From contig CP064988.1 of the NCBI GenBank assembly GCA_016699855.1, forward strand, positions 1,764,501-1,828,500: a DNA stretch of 64,000 nt, read 5' to 3'. Under the pieces are notes generated by a model that saw nothing but the letters and a program-made list of their open reading frames with translations, searched no databases and was not told the DNA's origin. Shown here piece after piece: positions 1 through 6,607 of this stretch. A program made the position numbers and the translations under genes. The stretch comes from Rhodospirillales bacterium (GTDB lineage Bacteria; Pseudomonadota; Alphaproteobacteria; Reyranellales; Reyranellaceae). Every line of letters begins with the position of its first letter. Position 1 is the first letter of the stretch.

Positions 1-2
1 AC

Positions 3-1394
3 GGCGCGTTCTACCACGTGATGCTGCGCGGCAACGGCGGGCAGGCGGTGTTCGCCGACGATTCCGACCGCCGCGCGCTGGAGCGGCTGCTGGCCGAGGG
101 CGTCGAGCGCCACGGCCACCGCCTGCACGCCTATTGCTGGATGACCAACCACCTGCATCTCTGCGTGCAGGTCGGCGCCACGCCGCTGGCGCCCATCGTC
201 CAGAACCTCGCCTTCCGACACGCGCGGCGCCTCAACCGCCGCGGCGCGCGCATCGGCCATCTGTTCCAGGGCCGCTACCGCGCCCTGCTGGTGGCCGACG
301 AAAGCTATCTGCTGGCGCTGGTGCGCTACATCCACCGCAACCCGGTGGCCGCCGGGCTGGTGGCCGACGCCGCCGACTGGCGGTGGTCGAGCCACGCCGC
401 CTATCTCGGCCGCCGCCCCGCGCCGCCCTGGCTGACCACCGCGCCGATCCTCGCGCGGCTGGCCGCCGACCCGACGCTGGCGCGCCGCCGCATGGCCGCG
501 TGGGTCGCCGACGGGTCCGATGATCCCGCCGCCGGCGCGGAGTTCGCGCACGACGCCGACGACGCGACGTCCGCGCGCGATATCGACGGCGACACGTGGA
601 CGCTCTACGCCGAGGCCTTCGAGGCCGGCGACCGCGTCCTCGGCCCCGAGCCGCCACCGCGTCGTACCCGCGACCTCGACACCGCGCCATGGTTCGTCGG
701 CGCCGCCGAGCCGGTCCCCTTCCGCCCGCCCCCGCGCGGCGCCCGTCGCCAGCGCCTTGGCCTGGCGCCGCCACCGCCATCGCCCGCCGCCCTTCTCGCC
801 GCCGCCCGCGCTCTCCTCGCACCCCCGTGCGCCCCGCCGCCGTGGGGTCAGGCCTGCAAAACGGCAGATTCCGAATCGGCACCGGCCGATCTGTTCGACG
901 CGCTTGGCGACGGGCGGGATGACGCGGCCGGCGCCGGTGAGTCGACCACCGGCGACGACGCGGCACCTATTCTGACGACATCGACCATCGAGGAACCGCC
1001 CGTCATCACCGAGCGCGGCCACGCCGCCGCCCGCCTGCGCGGCGCCGCCACCGCGCTGGCGCTCGATCTACGCGTCGCCTCGCTGGCGGAGATGGCACGT
1101 GAGCTCGACCGCGACGCCTCGGCGCTGGGCCGCGCCGTCGCGCGCTTCCGCGCCGCGCTGGCCGCCGATCCCGCGCTCGCCGCCCGCTACGCCGCCGCAA
1201 GCGCCGCGCTCATCGCCACCGCGTTGGGGTCAGGCCTGCAAAACGGCAGATTTTCCGAACCGGCGGCGCCGAAAAATGCCGTTTCGTTGGGGTCAGGCCT
1301 GCAAAACGGCAGATCTTCCGAACCGGCGGCGCCGAAAATTGCCGCTTTGCAGGCCTGCCCCCGCAGGCACCCGGACGGTCGAAGCGGACTTTGA
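3..1394 (+). CDS. REP-associated tyrosine transposase (RAYT, Y1/HUH family), 5' end outside window
   Basis: The frame is open from the left edge (bases 3-17 read GAFYH, the usual lead-in to HVMLRGN in this family), so the true start lies upstream. Counting from the GTG at 18, the HUH motif NHLHL is at residues 44-48. GHLFQGRYRALL and YIHRNPVAAGLV follow at 80-115, with Tyr97 or Tyr104 as candidate nucleophile. The Y1 transposase domain ends near residue 135. A long Pro/Ala/Arg-rich extension follows, with a helical segment around 330-400 (LASLAEMARELDRD) resembling the C-terminal helix-turn-helix of some RAYTs. RAYTs nick and move REP palindromes (established for the family). The odd point is that the last third of the gene contains family A palindrome copies at 843, 1225 and 1288, two of them an in-frame 21-residue tandem. 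Family assignment is secure; whether the protein is active cannot be judged. Confidence 0.88.
   Translation, partial: GAFYHVMLRGNGGQAVFADDSDRRALERLLAEGVERHGHRLHAYCWMTNHLHLCVQVGATPLAPIVQNLAFRHARRLNRRGARIGHLFQGRYRALLVADESYLLALVRYIHRNPVAAGLVADAADWRWSSHAAYLGRRPAPPWLTTAPILARLAADPTLARRRMAAWVADGSDDPAAGAEFAHDADDATSARDIDGDTWTLYAEAFEAGDRVLGPEPPPRRTRDLDTAPWFVGAAEPVPFRPPPRGARRQRLGLAPPPPSPAALLAAARALLAPPCAPPPWGQACKTADSESAPADLFDALGDGRDDAAGAGESTTGDDAAPILTTSTIEEPPVITERGHAAARLRGAATALALDLRVASLAEMARELDRDASALGRAVARFRAALAADPALAARYAAASAALIATALGSGLQNGRFSEPAAPKNAVSLGSGLQNGRSSEPAAPKIAALQACPRRHPDGRSGL
843..880 (+). repeat. Family A palindrome, partial copy inside the RAYT gene
   Basis: The left arm TGGGGTCAGGCCTGCAAAAC and the following CGGCAGATTCCGAA match the full copy at 2749-2822. 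The right arm is missing. The copy is read in a different frame (WGQACKTAD) from the two downstream copies. Confidence 0.8.
1225..1286 (+). repeat. Family A palindrome, second intragenic copy (right arm truncated)
   Basis: Left arm and centre are complete (GGGGTCAGGCCTGCAAAACG, then GAACCGGCGGCGCCGAAAAA). The right arm stops after GCCGTTT, where the next copy begins. The spacing to that copy is 63 bases, exactly 21 codons, so the frame is kept. Confidence 0.85.
1288..1361 (+). repeat. Family A palindrome, third intragenic copy with both arms
   Basis: The left arm starts TGGGGTCAGGCCTGC. The right arm GCCGCTTTGCAGGCCTGCCC has two changes relative to a perfect inverted repeat. It lies in the last 35 codons of the RAYT gene and is the left-hand neighbour of the Fic gene. 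Confidence 0.85.
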
Positions 1395-1458
1395 ACCGGA
1401 CTTGCAATCGGTCGTTCCGCGGGTTTCAAGGCTTCTAGCGCCATGATAGTATTACATT

Positions 1459-2688
1459 ATGAGCTCAGACATACCGGACACCGAAGCGGACATCGTAGCG
1501 GCGGATCGCGGAGAGCATATCTCCCTCATGGAGCCGATGCTCATCACCGACGGCTCGCGCCATCGGACGAGCCTGAACGACCTCGCGCTGGAGCTGGCCC
1601 AAAGGGCCGCCGGTTTCCGCCGCAGCCTTCCCGAGAGCCTTCTGACGTCCCTCGCCGATCTCGTCCGGGCGATGAACTGCTACTACAGCAACCTGATCGA
1701 AGGACACGATACGCACCCCGTCGATATCGAACGGGCTCTCAAGAACGACTACAGCGCCGAGCCGCGCAAGCGCGATCTCCAGCTTGAAGCCAAGGCGCAC
1801 ATCACCGTGCAGCGATGGATCGACGGCGGCGGGCTCGCCGGCCGCGCCGTCACGGCGGACGGCCTGTGCGAGATCCACCGCCGGTTCTGCGGATCGCTGC
1901 CCGACGAACTGCTCCGGGTCGACCATCCCGCGACCGGCGAACGCATCCGCGTCGTGCCGGGAGCGTTGCGGAAACGGGATGTGGAAGTCGGCGCGCACGT
2001 GGCGGTCAGCCCCGGCGCGGTCGGGCGTTTCCTTGAACGCTTCGGCCGGGCGTACGGCGCCGTCGGCAGGACGGACTCCATCATCGCGACGGCGGCGGCG
2101 CATCACCGGCTCGTGTGGATCCACCCGTTCATCGACGGCAACGGCCGCGTCGCCCGCCTGATGTCGCACGCCATGCTGCTCGAGACGCTGGATACCGGCG
2201 CCGTGTGGTCGGTCGCCCGCGGGCTGGCGCGCAGCGTGCGGACCTACAAGGCGCGTCTCGCCAACTGCGACCTGCCCCGCCGCAACGATCTGGACGGGCG
2301 GGGGTCGCTCAGCGAGGAGGCGCTCGTCGATTTCACGCGCTACTTCCTCGAGACGTGCATCGACCAGGTGACGTTCATGGAGGGGCTCATGCGGCCGGAT
2401 CAACTGCGGACGCGCATCCTCCTGTGGGCCGAGGAGCAAACGCGGCTCAACGCGCTCCCTCCGAGATCGGGCGCGATTCTGGAGGCCGTCCTGTATCGCG
2501 GCGCGCTGCCTCGCGCGGATGTCGCCGGCATCGTCGGGACCGGCGAGCGCCAGGCCCGCAGAGTGGTGGCCGCCCTGACGGCGCGCGATGTGCTCGTGGC
2601 GGAGACGTCGCGCGCCCCGCTGCGCCTCGCCTTCCCGGCGGCGCTGGCCGGACGCTGGATGCCCGGCCTCTTCCCCGAAAAGGCATGA
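1459..2688 (+). CDS. Fic family protein (putative AMP-transferase) with N-terminal inhibitory motif
   Basis: This 409-residue protein has a complete Fic core motif, HPFIDGNGRVAR, at residues 222-233. The His is the catalytic base, and the DGN/R residues hold the nucleotide in characterised Fic enzymes, which usually AMPylate a hydroxyl on a target protein. Residues 77-82 read SNLIEG, matching the (S/T)xxxE(G/N) inhibitory helix. Here it is N-terminal to the core, so by family rules the protein should be self-inhibited through Glu81. The C-terminal 90 residues contain a winged-helix-like segment (ARRVVAALTARDVLVAE). No antitoxin-like partner is adjacent. The gene lies between two family A palindromes (1288-1361 and 2749-2822). 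The target is unknown. Confidence 0.9.
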   Translation: MSSDIPDTEADIVAADRGEHISLMEPMLITDGSRHRTSLNDLALELAQRAAGFRRSLPESLLTSLADLVRAMNCYYSNLIEGHDTHPVDIERALKNDYSAEPRKRDLQLEAKAHITVQRWIDGGGLAGRAVTADGLCEIHRRFCGSLPDELLRVDHPATGERIRVVPGALRKRDVEVGAHVAVSPGAVGRFLERFGRAYGAVGRTDSIIATAAAHHRLVWIHPFIDGNGRVARLMSHAMLLETLDTGAVWSVARGLARSVRTYKARLANCDLPRRNDLDGRGSLSEEALVDFTRYFLETCIDQVTFMEGLMRPDQLRTRILLWAEEQTRLNALPPRSGAILEAVLYRGALPRADVAGIVGTGERQARRVVAALTARDVLVAETSRAPLRLAFPAALAGRWMPGLFPEKA

Positions 2689-2727
2689 CGACCGACGAGC
2701 GCAGCGATGGATGAGAAGCAGCAGCGG

Positions 2728-2822
2728 TGACGGGGTCAGGCCTCTGACGGGGTCAGGCCTGCAAAACGGCAAATTTCCCGAACCGGCCGCGCCGAAAAAT
2801 GCCGTTTTGCAGGCCTGACCCC
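2728..2822 (+). repeat. Family A palindrome, perfect copy plus 16-base stub
   Basis: Two 23-base arms (2749-2771 and 2800-2822; the left starts GGGGTCAGGCCTGC) are perfect reverse complements around a 28-base centre. The centre itself holds CGGC-CGC-GCCG. A direct duplicate TGACGGGGTCAGGCCT lies at 2728-2743 and again at 2745-2760. The hairpin sits 62 bases ahead of the next start codon and could also stop transcription from the Fic gene. Confidence 0.9.
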
Positions 2823-2884
2823 AAGGCCCCCCAAGGCCCCGCTGCTATAGTCGACGCCCGATCAACCAAGGAGAACCAACCCCG

Positions 2885-4273
2885 GTGCACAGGCTCGAGA
2901 CGGTCTCGCGGTACGGGTTCTGGGCGGTGCTGGCGCTGGCGCCGCTGCCGCTGGGGTCCAATCGCGACTGGGCGTGGAGCCCGCTGGCGGTCGTGGTCGG
3001 CCTGCTGCTGGTCGCGCGCGCCGCGGCGGCGTGGCGCGGCGACGACGGCGCGCCGGCGCTCGATCCGCGCCGTCTGTGGCTGCCGATCGCGTGCCTGCTG
3101 GTGGTGTCGGCGTGGGCGCTGGCGCAGACCGTCGCGTGGACGCCGTCGGGCTGGCATAGCGGGCTCTACGGCGCCGCCGGCGAGGCGCTGGGCGCGGCGC
3201 CGGCCGGGCGCGTGTCGATCGATCCCGAGCTGACGCAGGCGGCGCTGATGCGTCTGCTGACCTACGCCGGCATGTTCTGGCTGGCGCTGGGCGTGTGCCG
3301 CGATCCGGCCGACGCGCGCCGCACCTTGCGGGTCGCGGTCGCGGCGGCGGCGGGCTACGCGCTCTACGGGCTGCTCAACGAGTTCGCCACCGGCTCGCGC
3401 TTCGCGCTGTGGTACGAGCGCCCGTTCGCGCATGTCCGGCGGCTGTCGGCGGTGTTCATCAACGCCGACAACTACGCGACCTACGCCGGGCTGGGATTCA
3501 CCGCGGCGCTGGCCGGCTTCCTGCCGCGGCTGCTGGGCCGGCTCGACGAGGCGTCGTCGCGGCGGCTGGCGGTGCGCGCGGCGCTCGACCACGCCATCGG
3601 CGCGGGCGCGCCGTGGCTGTTCGCGGCCACCCTCACTTTCGGCACGCTGCTGATGACCGGCTCGCGCGCCGGCCTCGCCGCCACCGTGGTCGCGGCCTTC
3701 GTCGTGGTCGCGGGCGCGCTCGCGATCCGCCGCCAGAGCCGGACCACGGCCGTCGCGGTGTCTGTCGCGGTGCTGGCGACGGTGGCGCTGTGCCTGGCGC
3801 TGGTCGGCGACCGGCTGTTCGCGGCGCTCGACGCGGCGTATCTCGAGACGGCGTTCGAGGCGCGCGCGCGGCTCTACCGCGAGGCGTCGGCGGCGCTGGC
3901 GGCGGCGCCGTGGACCGGCTGGGGTTTCGGGACCTACATCCACGTGTTCCCGCTGTTCCAGGGCGTGGACCAGCCGATCCCGTTCGAGAAGGCGCACAGC
4001 GTCCATCTCGAGAACGCCATCGATCTCGGCGTGCCGATGGCGGTCGTCCTGACCTTGATGGTGGCGGCGCCGGTCCTGCGCTGCGTCCACGGCGCCTGGA
4101 CGCGGCGGCGCGACCAGCACTTCGCGCTGCTGGCGGTGGCCGCCGGCGTGCTGACGGGCCTGCACGCCGTGGTCGATTTCGGCCTGCAGATCCCCGGCAT
4201 CGCCGTGGTGTTCGCCGCCCTGCTCGGCATGGGGGTGGCGCAGAGCTGGAGCAGCCGGCTGACGGAGGCGTAG
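2885..4273 (+). CDS. O-antigen ligase / Wzy-like polymerase family membrane protein
   Basis: This 462-residue integral membrane protein is predicted to polymerise or ligate polysaccharide repeat units at the periplasmic face. Hydrophobic segments alternate with short loops from residue 10 onward. The long periplasmic stretch typical of the Wzy_C family carries the signature WTGWGFGTYIHVFPLFQ about two-thirds along, followed by a conserved EKAHSVHLEN loop. The GTG start is chosen because AAGGAG lies ten bases upstream and the first hydrophobic helix begins at once. It is transcribed away from the RAYT-Fic block and converges on the export operon that ends at 4782. No Wzx flippase is visible in the window. 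Ligase versus polymerase cannot be separated by sequence alone. Confidence 0.85.
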   Translation: MHRLETVSRYGFWAVLALAPLPLGSNRDWAWSPLAVVVGLLLVARAAAAWRGDDGAPALDPRRLWLPIACLLVVSAWALAQTVAWTPSGWHSGLYGAAGEALGAAPAGRVSIDPELTQAALMRLLTYAGMFWLALGVCRDPADARRTLRVAVAAAAGYALYGLLNEFATGSRFALWYERPFAHVRRLSAVFINADNYATYAGLGFTAALAGFLPRLLGRLDEASSRRLAVRAALDHAIGAGAPWLFAATLTFGTLLMTGSRAGLAATVVAAFVVVAGALAIRRQSRTTAVAVSVAVLATVALCLALVGDRLFAALDAAYLETAFEARARLYREASAALAAAPWTGWGFGTYIHVFPLFQGVDQPIPFEKAHSVHLENAIDLGVPMAVVLTLMVAAPVLRCVHGAWTRRRDQHFALLAVAAGVLTGLHAVVDFGLQIPGIAVVFAALLGMGVAQSWSSRLTEA

Positions 4274-4330
4274 GGCGCGTCCGCGCCGCCGCTACGCGCC
4301 GGAGAGCGGGAAGACGCGCGCGACGTTCTC

Positions 4331-4398
4331 CGTCATTCCGAGCGCAGCGAGGAATCCTTCAGCGGTCGAAAGATTCCTCGCTACGCTCGGAATGACGG
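4331..4398. repeat. Family B palindrome
   Basis: The arm GTCATTCCGAGCGCAGCGAG pairs with CTCGCTACGCTCGGAATGAC. This is the first of five palindromes filling the 508-base gap (4274-4781) between two convergent genes. Apart from these palindromes I see nothing in the gap. Confidence 0.9.
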
Positions 4399-4463
4399 TG
4401 AGGGAGCGGACGCCATCTCAAACGCCCTCCCGGTCGCGCGTGGAGTCAACGTCGCGCTCGATG

Positions 4464-4492
4464 CCCTCTCCGCCGCGCAGCGGGGGAGAGGG
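4464..4492. repeat. Family C palindrome
   Basis: CCCTCTCCGCCGCGC / AGCGGGGGAGAGGG forms a short GC-rich hairpin in the convergent gap. A near-identical unit is at 50029-50057. Confidence 0.8.
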
Positions 4493-4518
4493 AGAAGACG
4501 CGCGACAGCACCGCTATG

Positions 4519-4548
4519 CCCTCTCCCCGCTGCGCGGCGGAGAAGAAG
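4519..4548. repeat. Family C palindrome, inverted relative to the copy at 4464
   Basis: CCCTCTCCCCGCTGCGCGGC followed by GGAGAAGAAG. Together with the 4464 copy it could form one larger stem. Confidence 0.7.
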
Positions 4549-4566
4549 ACGGCGCGCGATACTCAC

Positions 4567-4634
4567 CGTCATCCCGAGCGCAGCGAGGGATCTTGAGGCG
4601 GCGGAAAGATTCCTCGCTGCGCTCGGCATGACGG
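4567..4634. repeat. Family B palindrome
   Basis: The left arm starts GTCATCCCGAGCGCAGCGAG and the right arm ends CTCGCTGCGCTCGGCATGAC. One mismatch separates the arms in the outer stem. Confidence 0.88.
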
Positions 4635-4654
4635 TGAGAGGGAATGCGATTCCA

Positions 4655-4725
4655 CCTGTCATCCAGAGCGCCGCGAGGGATCCAGGCGCCGCCACTGGAT
4701 CCCTCGCGGCGCTCGGGATGACAGG
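4655..4725. repeat. Family B palindrome
   Basis: CTGTCATCCAGAGCGCCGCG pairs with CGCGGCGCTCGGGATGACAG. It lies 57 bases before the stop of the minus-strand gene at 4782 and could act on either converging transcript. Confidence 0.88.
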
Positions 4726-4781
4726 AGGGACGGGTCCCACCCGGAGCGCGCCCGCCTAACGACCGCGCCTAACGCCCCCGC

Positions 4782-5558
4782 CTATCGCGGCGCCGCGGCC
4801 TTGTCCTTCTCGTTGGCGAGACGCACGAACGCCGCCGTCGCCTCGGGGTCGTCGGCCAGCGACCACAGCGCGAGCACGCGGCCGTCGTTGCGGTCGATGG
4901 CGGGCAGCACCTCCTCGCCCGGCCACGGCGTGCCGCGCCACACCGTCCTGATCTGGCGGCGCGCGACGGCGAGCTCGTCGGGCCGGAAATGGCGCCAGTT
5001 GCGCAGGATCATCTCCAGCCGCGGCAGCCACATGCGGCGCGCGTTGGGCGCGACGTCGAGCGACATCGCCAGCGCCGCCGCCACCGCGCGGCCGGGTCCG
5101 TCGCGCGCCTCGCGCACGGCGGCCAGCCGGAACCAGCCGTAGCCGTTGCCAGGCGACAGCGGCAGCGCCGCCAGCAGCAGCGCCTCGGCCTCGTCGAGAT
5201 CGGCGCGACGCGCGGCCGTGTCCGCGCCGCGCGACTCGGCGCGGGCCATCAGTAGCAGCGCCAGATCGCCGCGCCGGCGGCCGGACTCGTTCCACGCCAG
5301 CGCGCCGCGCAGCGCCGCCTCGCCGGCGGCCAGCTCGGCGGCGGACGGCGTCCTGCGCGCGGCCAGCGCCGAGAGCGCCGGCTCGGCGCCCATCGCGCGC
5401 CACGCCGCGACGGTGCGCGGCAGGCCCAGCGCGACGATGGCGGCGCCGAGGATCAACCCGACGACGGCCATCCGGCGGCGCGCGCGCGACGACGGACGCT
5501 TCGGCTTGGGCGGCGGCGCGGCCTCGGCCGTCGTTTCGTCGGCGGCGTCACCGCTCAT
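4782..5558 (-). CDS. Unrecognised membrane-anchored protein at end of polysaccharide operon
   Basis: This 258-residue protein has a short Pro/Lys-rich cytoplasmic head and one hydrophobic segment at about residues 29-49 (MAVVGLILGAAIVAL). The helical Ala/Leu/Arg-rich remainder resembles tetratricopeptide-like packing (SPGNGYGWFRLAAVREARDG). I do not recognise a family. It is the last gene of the minus-strand export cluster. Small TPR-like membrane proteins are common beside Wzy/Wzc genes, so a role in polysaccharide assembly is a contextual inference only. The ATG at 5558 is preferred over longer in-frame starts, because the upstream extension would be translated from palindromic repeats at 5589-5708. 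Confidence 0.7.
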   Translation of the reverse strand: MSGDAADETTAEAAPPPKPKRPSSRARRRMAVVGLILGAAIVALGLPRTVAAWRAMGAEPALSALAARRTPSAAELAAGEAALRGALAWNESGRRRGDLALLLMARAESRGADTAARRADLDEAEALLLAALPLSPGNGYGWFRLAAVREARDGPGRAVAAALAMSLDVAPNARRMWLPRLEMILRNWRHFRPDELAVARRQIRTVWRGTPWPGEEVLPAIDRNDGRVLALWSLADDPEATAAFVRLANEKDKAAAPR

Positions 5559-5588
5559 GGCAGGGCCATCGCAATTGGCGTCGCGACG

Positions 5589-5708
5589 CCCCCTCACCTG
5601 GCCTCTCCCCCGATGGGGGAGAGGAACATGAAGGCGGCGGCGCTCCGGTCGCCGTTCCCAAGCCTCTTTCTCCTCTCCCCCACCGGGGCAGAGGCAGGGT
5701 GAGGGGGC
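5589..5708. repeat. Nested family C inverted repeat
   Basis: CCCCCTCACCTGGCCTCTCC near the left end is mirrored by GGCAGAGGCAGGGTGAGGGG near the right end. Each half also has its own small hairpin (CCTCTCCCCC/GGGGGAGAGG). It separates the phosphatase gene from the last gene of the cluster. Confidence 0.8.
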
Positions 5709-5789
5709 GCCGGCCTCGGCCACGTACCGCACCCGCCCAAGGCGGCCCGTGTCGACGCGTCCGGCGCGCGTGGCGCGTGGGCACGGCGG

Positions 5790-6554
5790 TCACGTCGCGA
5801 TGAAGCGCCGGTCGGCGCCGGACAGGACGACGCAGGTCAGATGGCCGCTGACATAGGCGCCGGTGTCGATGCCGATGCGGTTGAAGCGCACCTCCGGCTC
5901 GTCGGTGACGGTGTGGCCGTGCACCACGACGCGCCCGCCATGGGGATCGCGCGAGTGCAGGAACTCGTCGCGGATCCACAGCAGGTCGTCGGGGTCCTGC
6001 TTGTCGAGCGGCACGCCCGGCCGGATGCCGGCGTGCGCGAACAGGTAGTCGCCCTCGCTGTGGGTCAGCTTGCAGGCGCGCATGAAGGCGACGTGCTCGG
6101 GCGGCACGGCGGCGACCAGCCGCGCGCGGATGGCGTCGACGTCCTCGGGATCGACCGGCGGCCGCGGCACGCCGACGCCGTAGGAATAGAGCGTCTCCAA
6201 CCCGCCGAAGCGGAACCAGTCGAACGCCACCACGCCGCCATCGAGGAAGCCGAGGAACGCCTCCTCGTGGTTGCCGAGCAGGAACACCGGCTCGAAGCCG
6301 TCGGGCACGCCGGCGACCAGCCGCTCCAGCACCTGGCGCGATTCCATGCCGCGGTCGACGTAGTCGCCGACGAACACCAGCACGCGGGCGGCGTCGCCGG
6401 CCGTCTCCTCGGCGTCCTCGACGATGCGCGCCAGCAGCCGCTCCAGCAGGTCGGCGCGGCCGTGGATGTCGCCGATGGCGTAGACGACGCGGCCGTCGGG
6501 CGCGCGCGCCGTGGACGGCGTCGGCTGTGGAGAGGCGCGGAACCAACCGAACAT
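5790..6554 (-). CDS. PPP-type metallophosphoesterase (Ser/Thr-phosphatase or ApaH-like)
   Basis: This 254-residue cytoplasmic protein carries the full PPP signature: GDIHG (28-32), GDYVDRG (63-69), GNHE (94-97), HAG (174-176) and a late HGHT near 212. In this family these residues bind two metal ions and hydrolyse phosphomonoesters or diadenosine polyphosphates. The start at 6554 is the first ATG after the stop of the Wzc-like kinase gene, 53 bases away. Position in the export operon suggests it may act on the kinase or on another phosphoprotein of the pathway. Dedicated partners of bacterial tyrosine kinases are usually low-molecular-weight or PHP phosphatases, so a PPP enzyme here is unusual. 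ApaH-type nucleotide hydrolysis remains an alternative. Confidence 0.85.
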   Translation of the reverse strand: MFGWFRASPQPTPSTARAPDGRVVYAIGDIHGRADLLERLLARIVEDAEETAGDAARVLVFVGDYVDRGMESRQVLERLVAGVPDGFEPVFLLGNHEEAFLGFLDGGVVAFDWFRFGGLETLYSYGVGVPRPPVDPEDVDAIRARLVAAVPPEHVAFMRACKLTHSEGDYLFAHAGIRPGVPLDKQDPDDLLWIRDEFLHSRDPHGGRVVVHGHTVTDEPEVRFNRIGIDTGAYVSGHLTCVVLSGADRRFIAT

Positions 6555-6607
6555 GCGCTGATGTCCCGGATCGCCGTCGCGCGGCCGGCGCGGAGTCCGG
6601 CCGCCGC

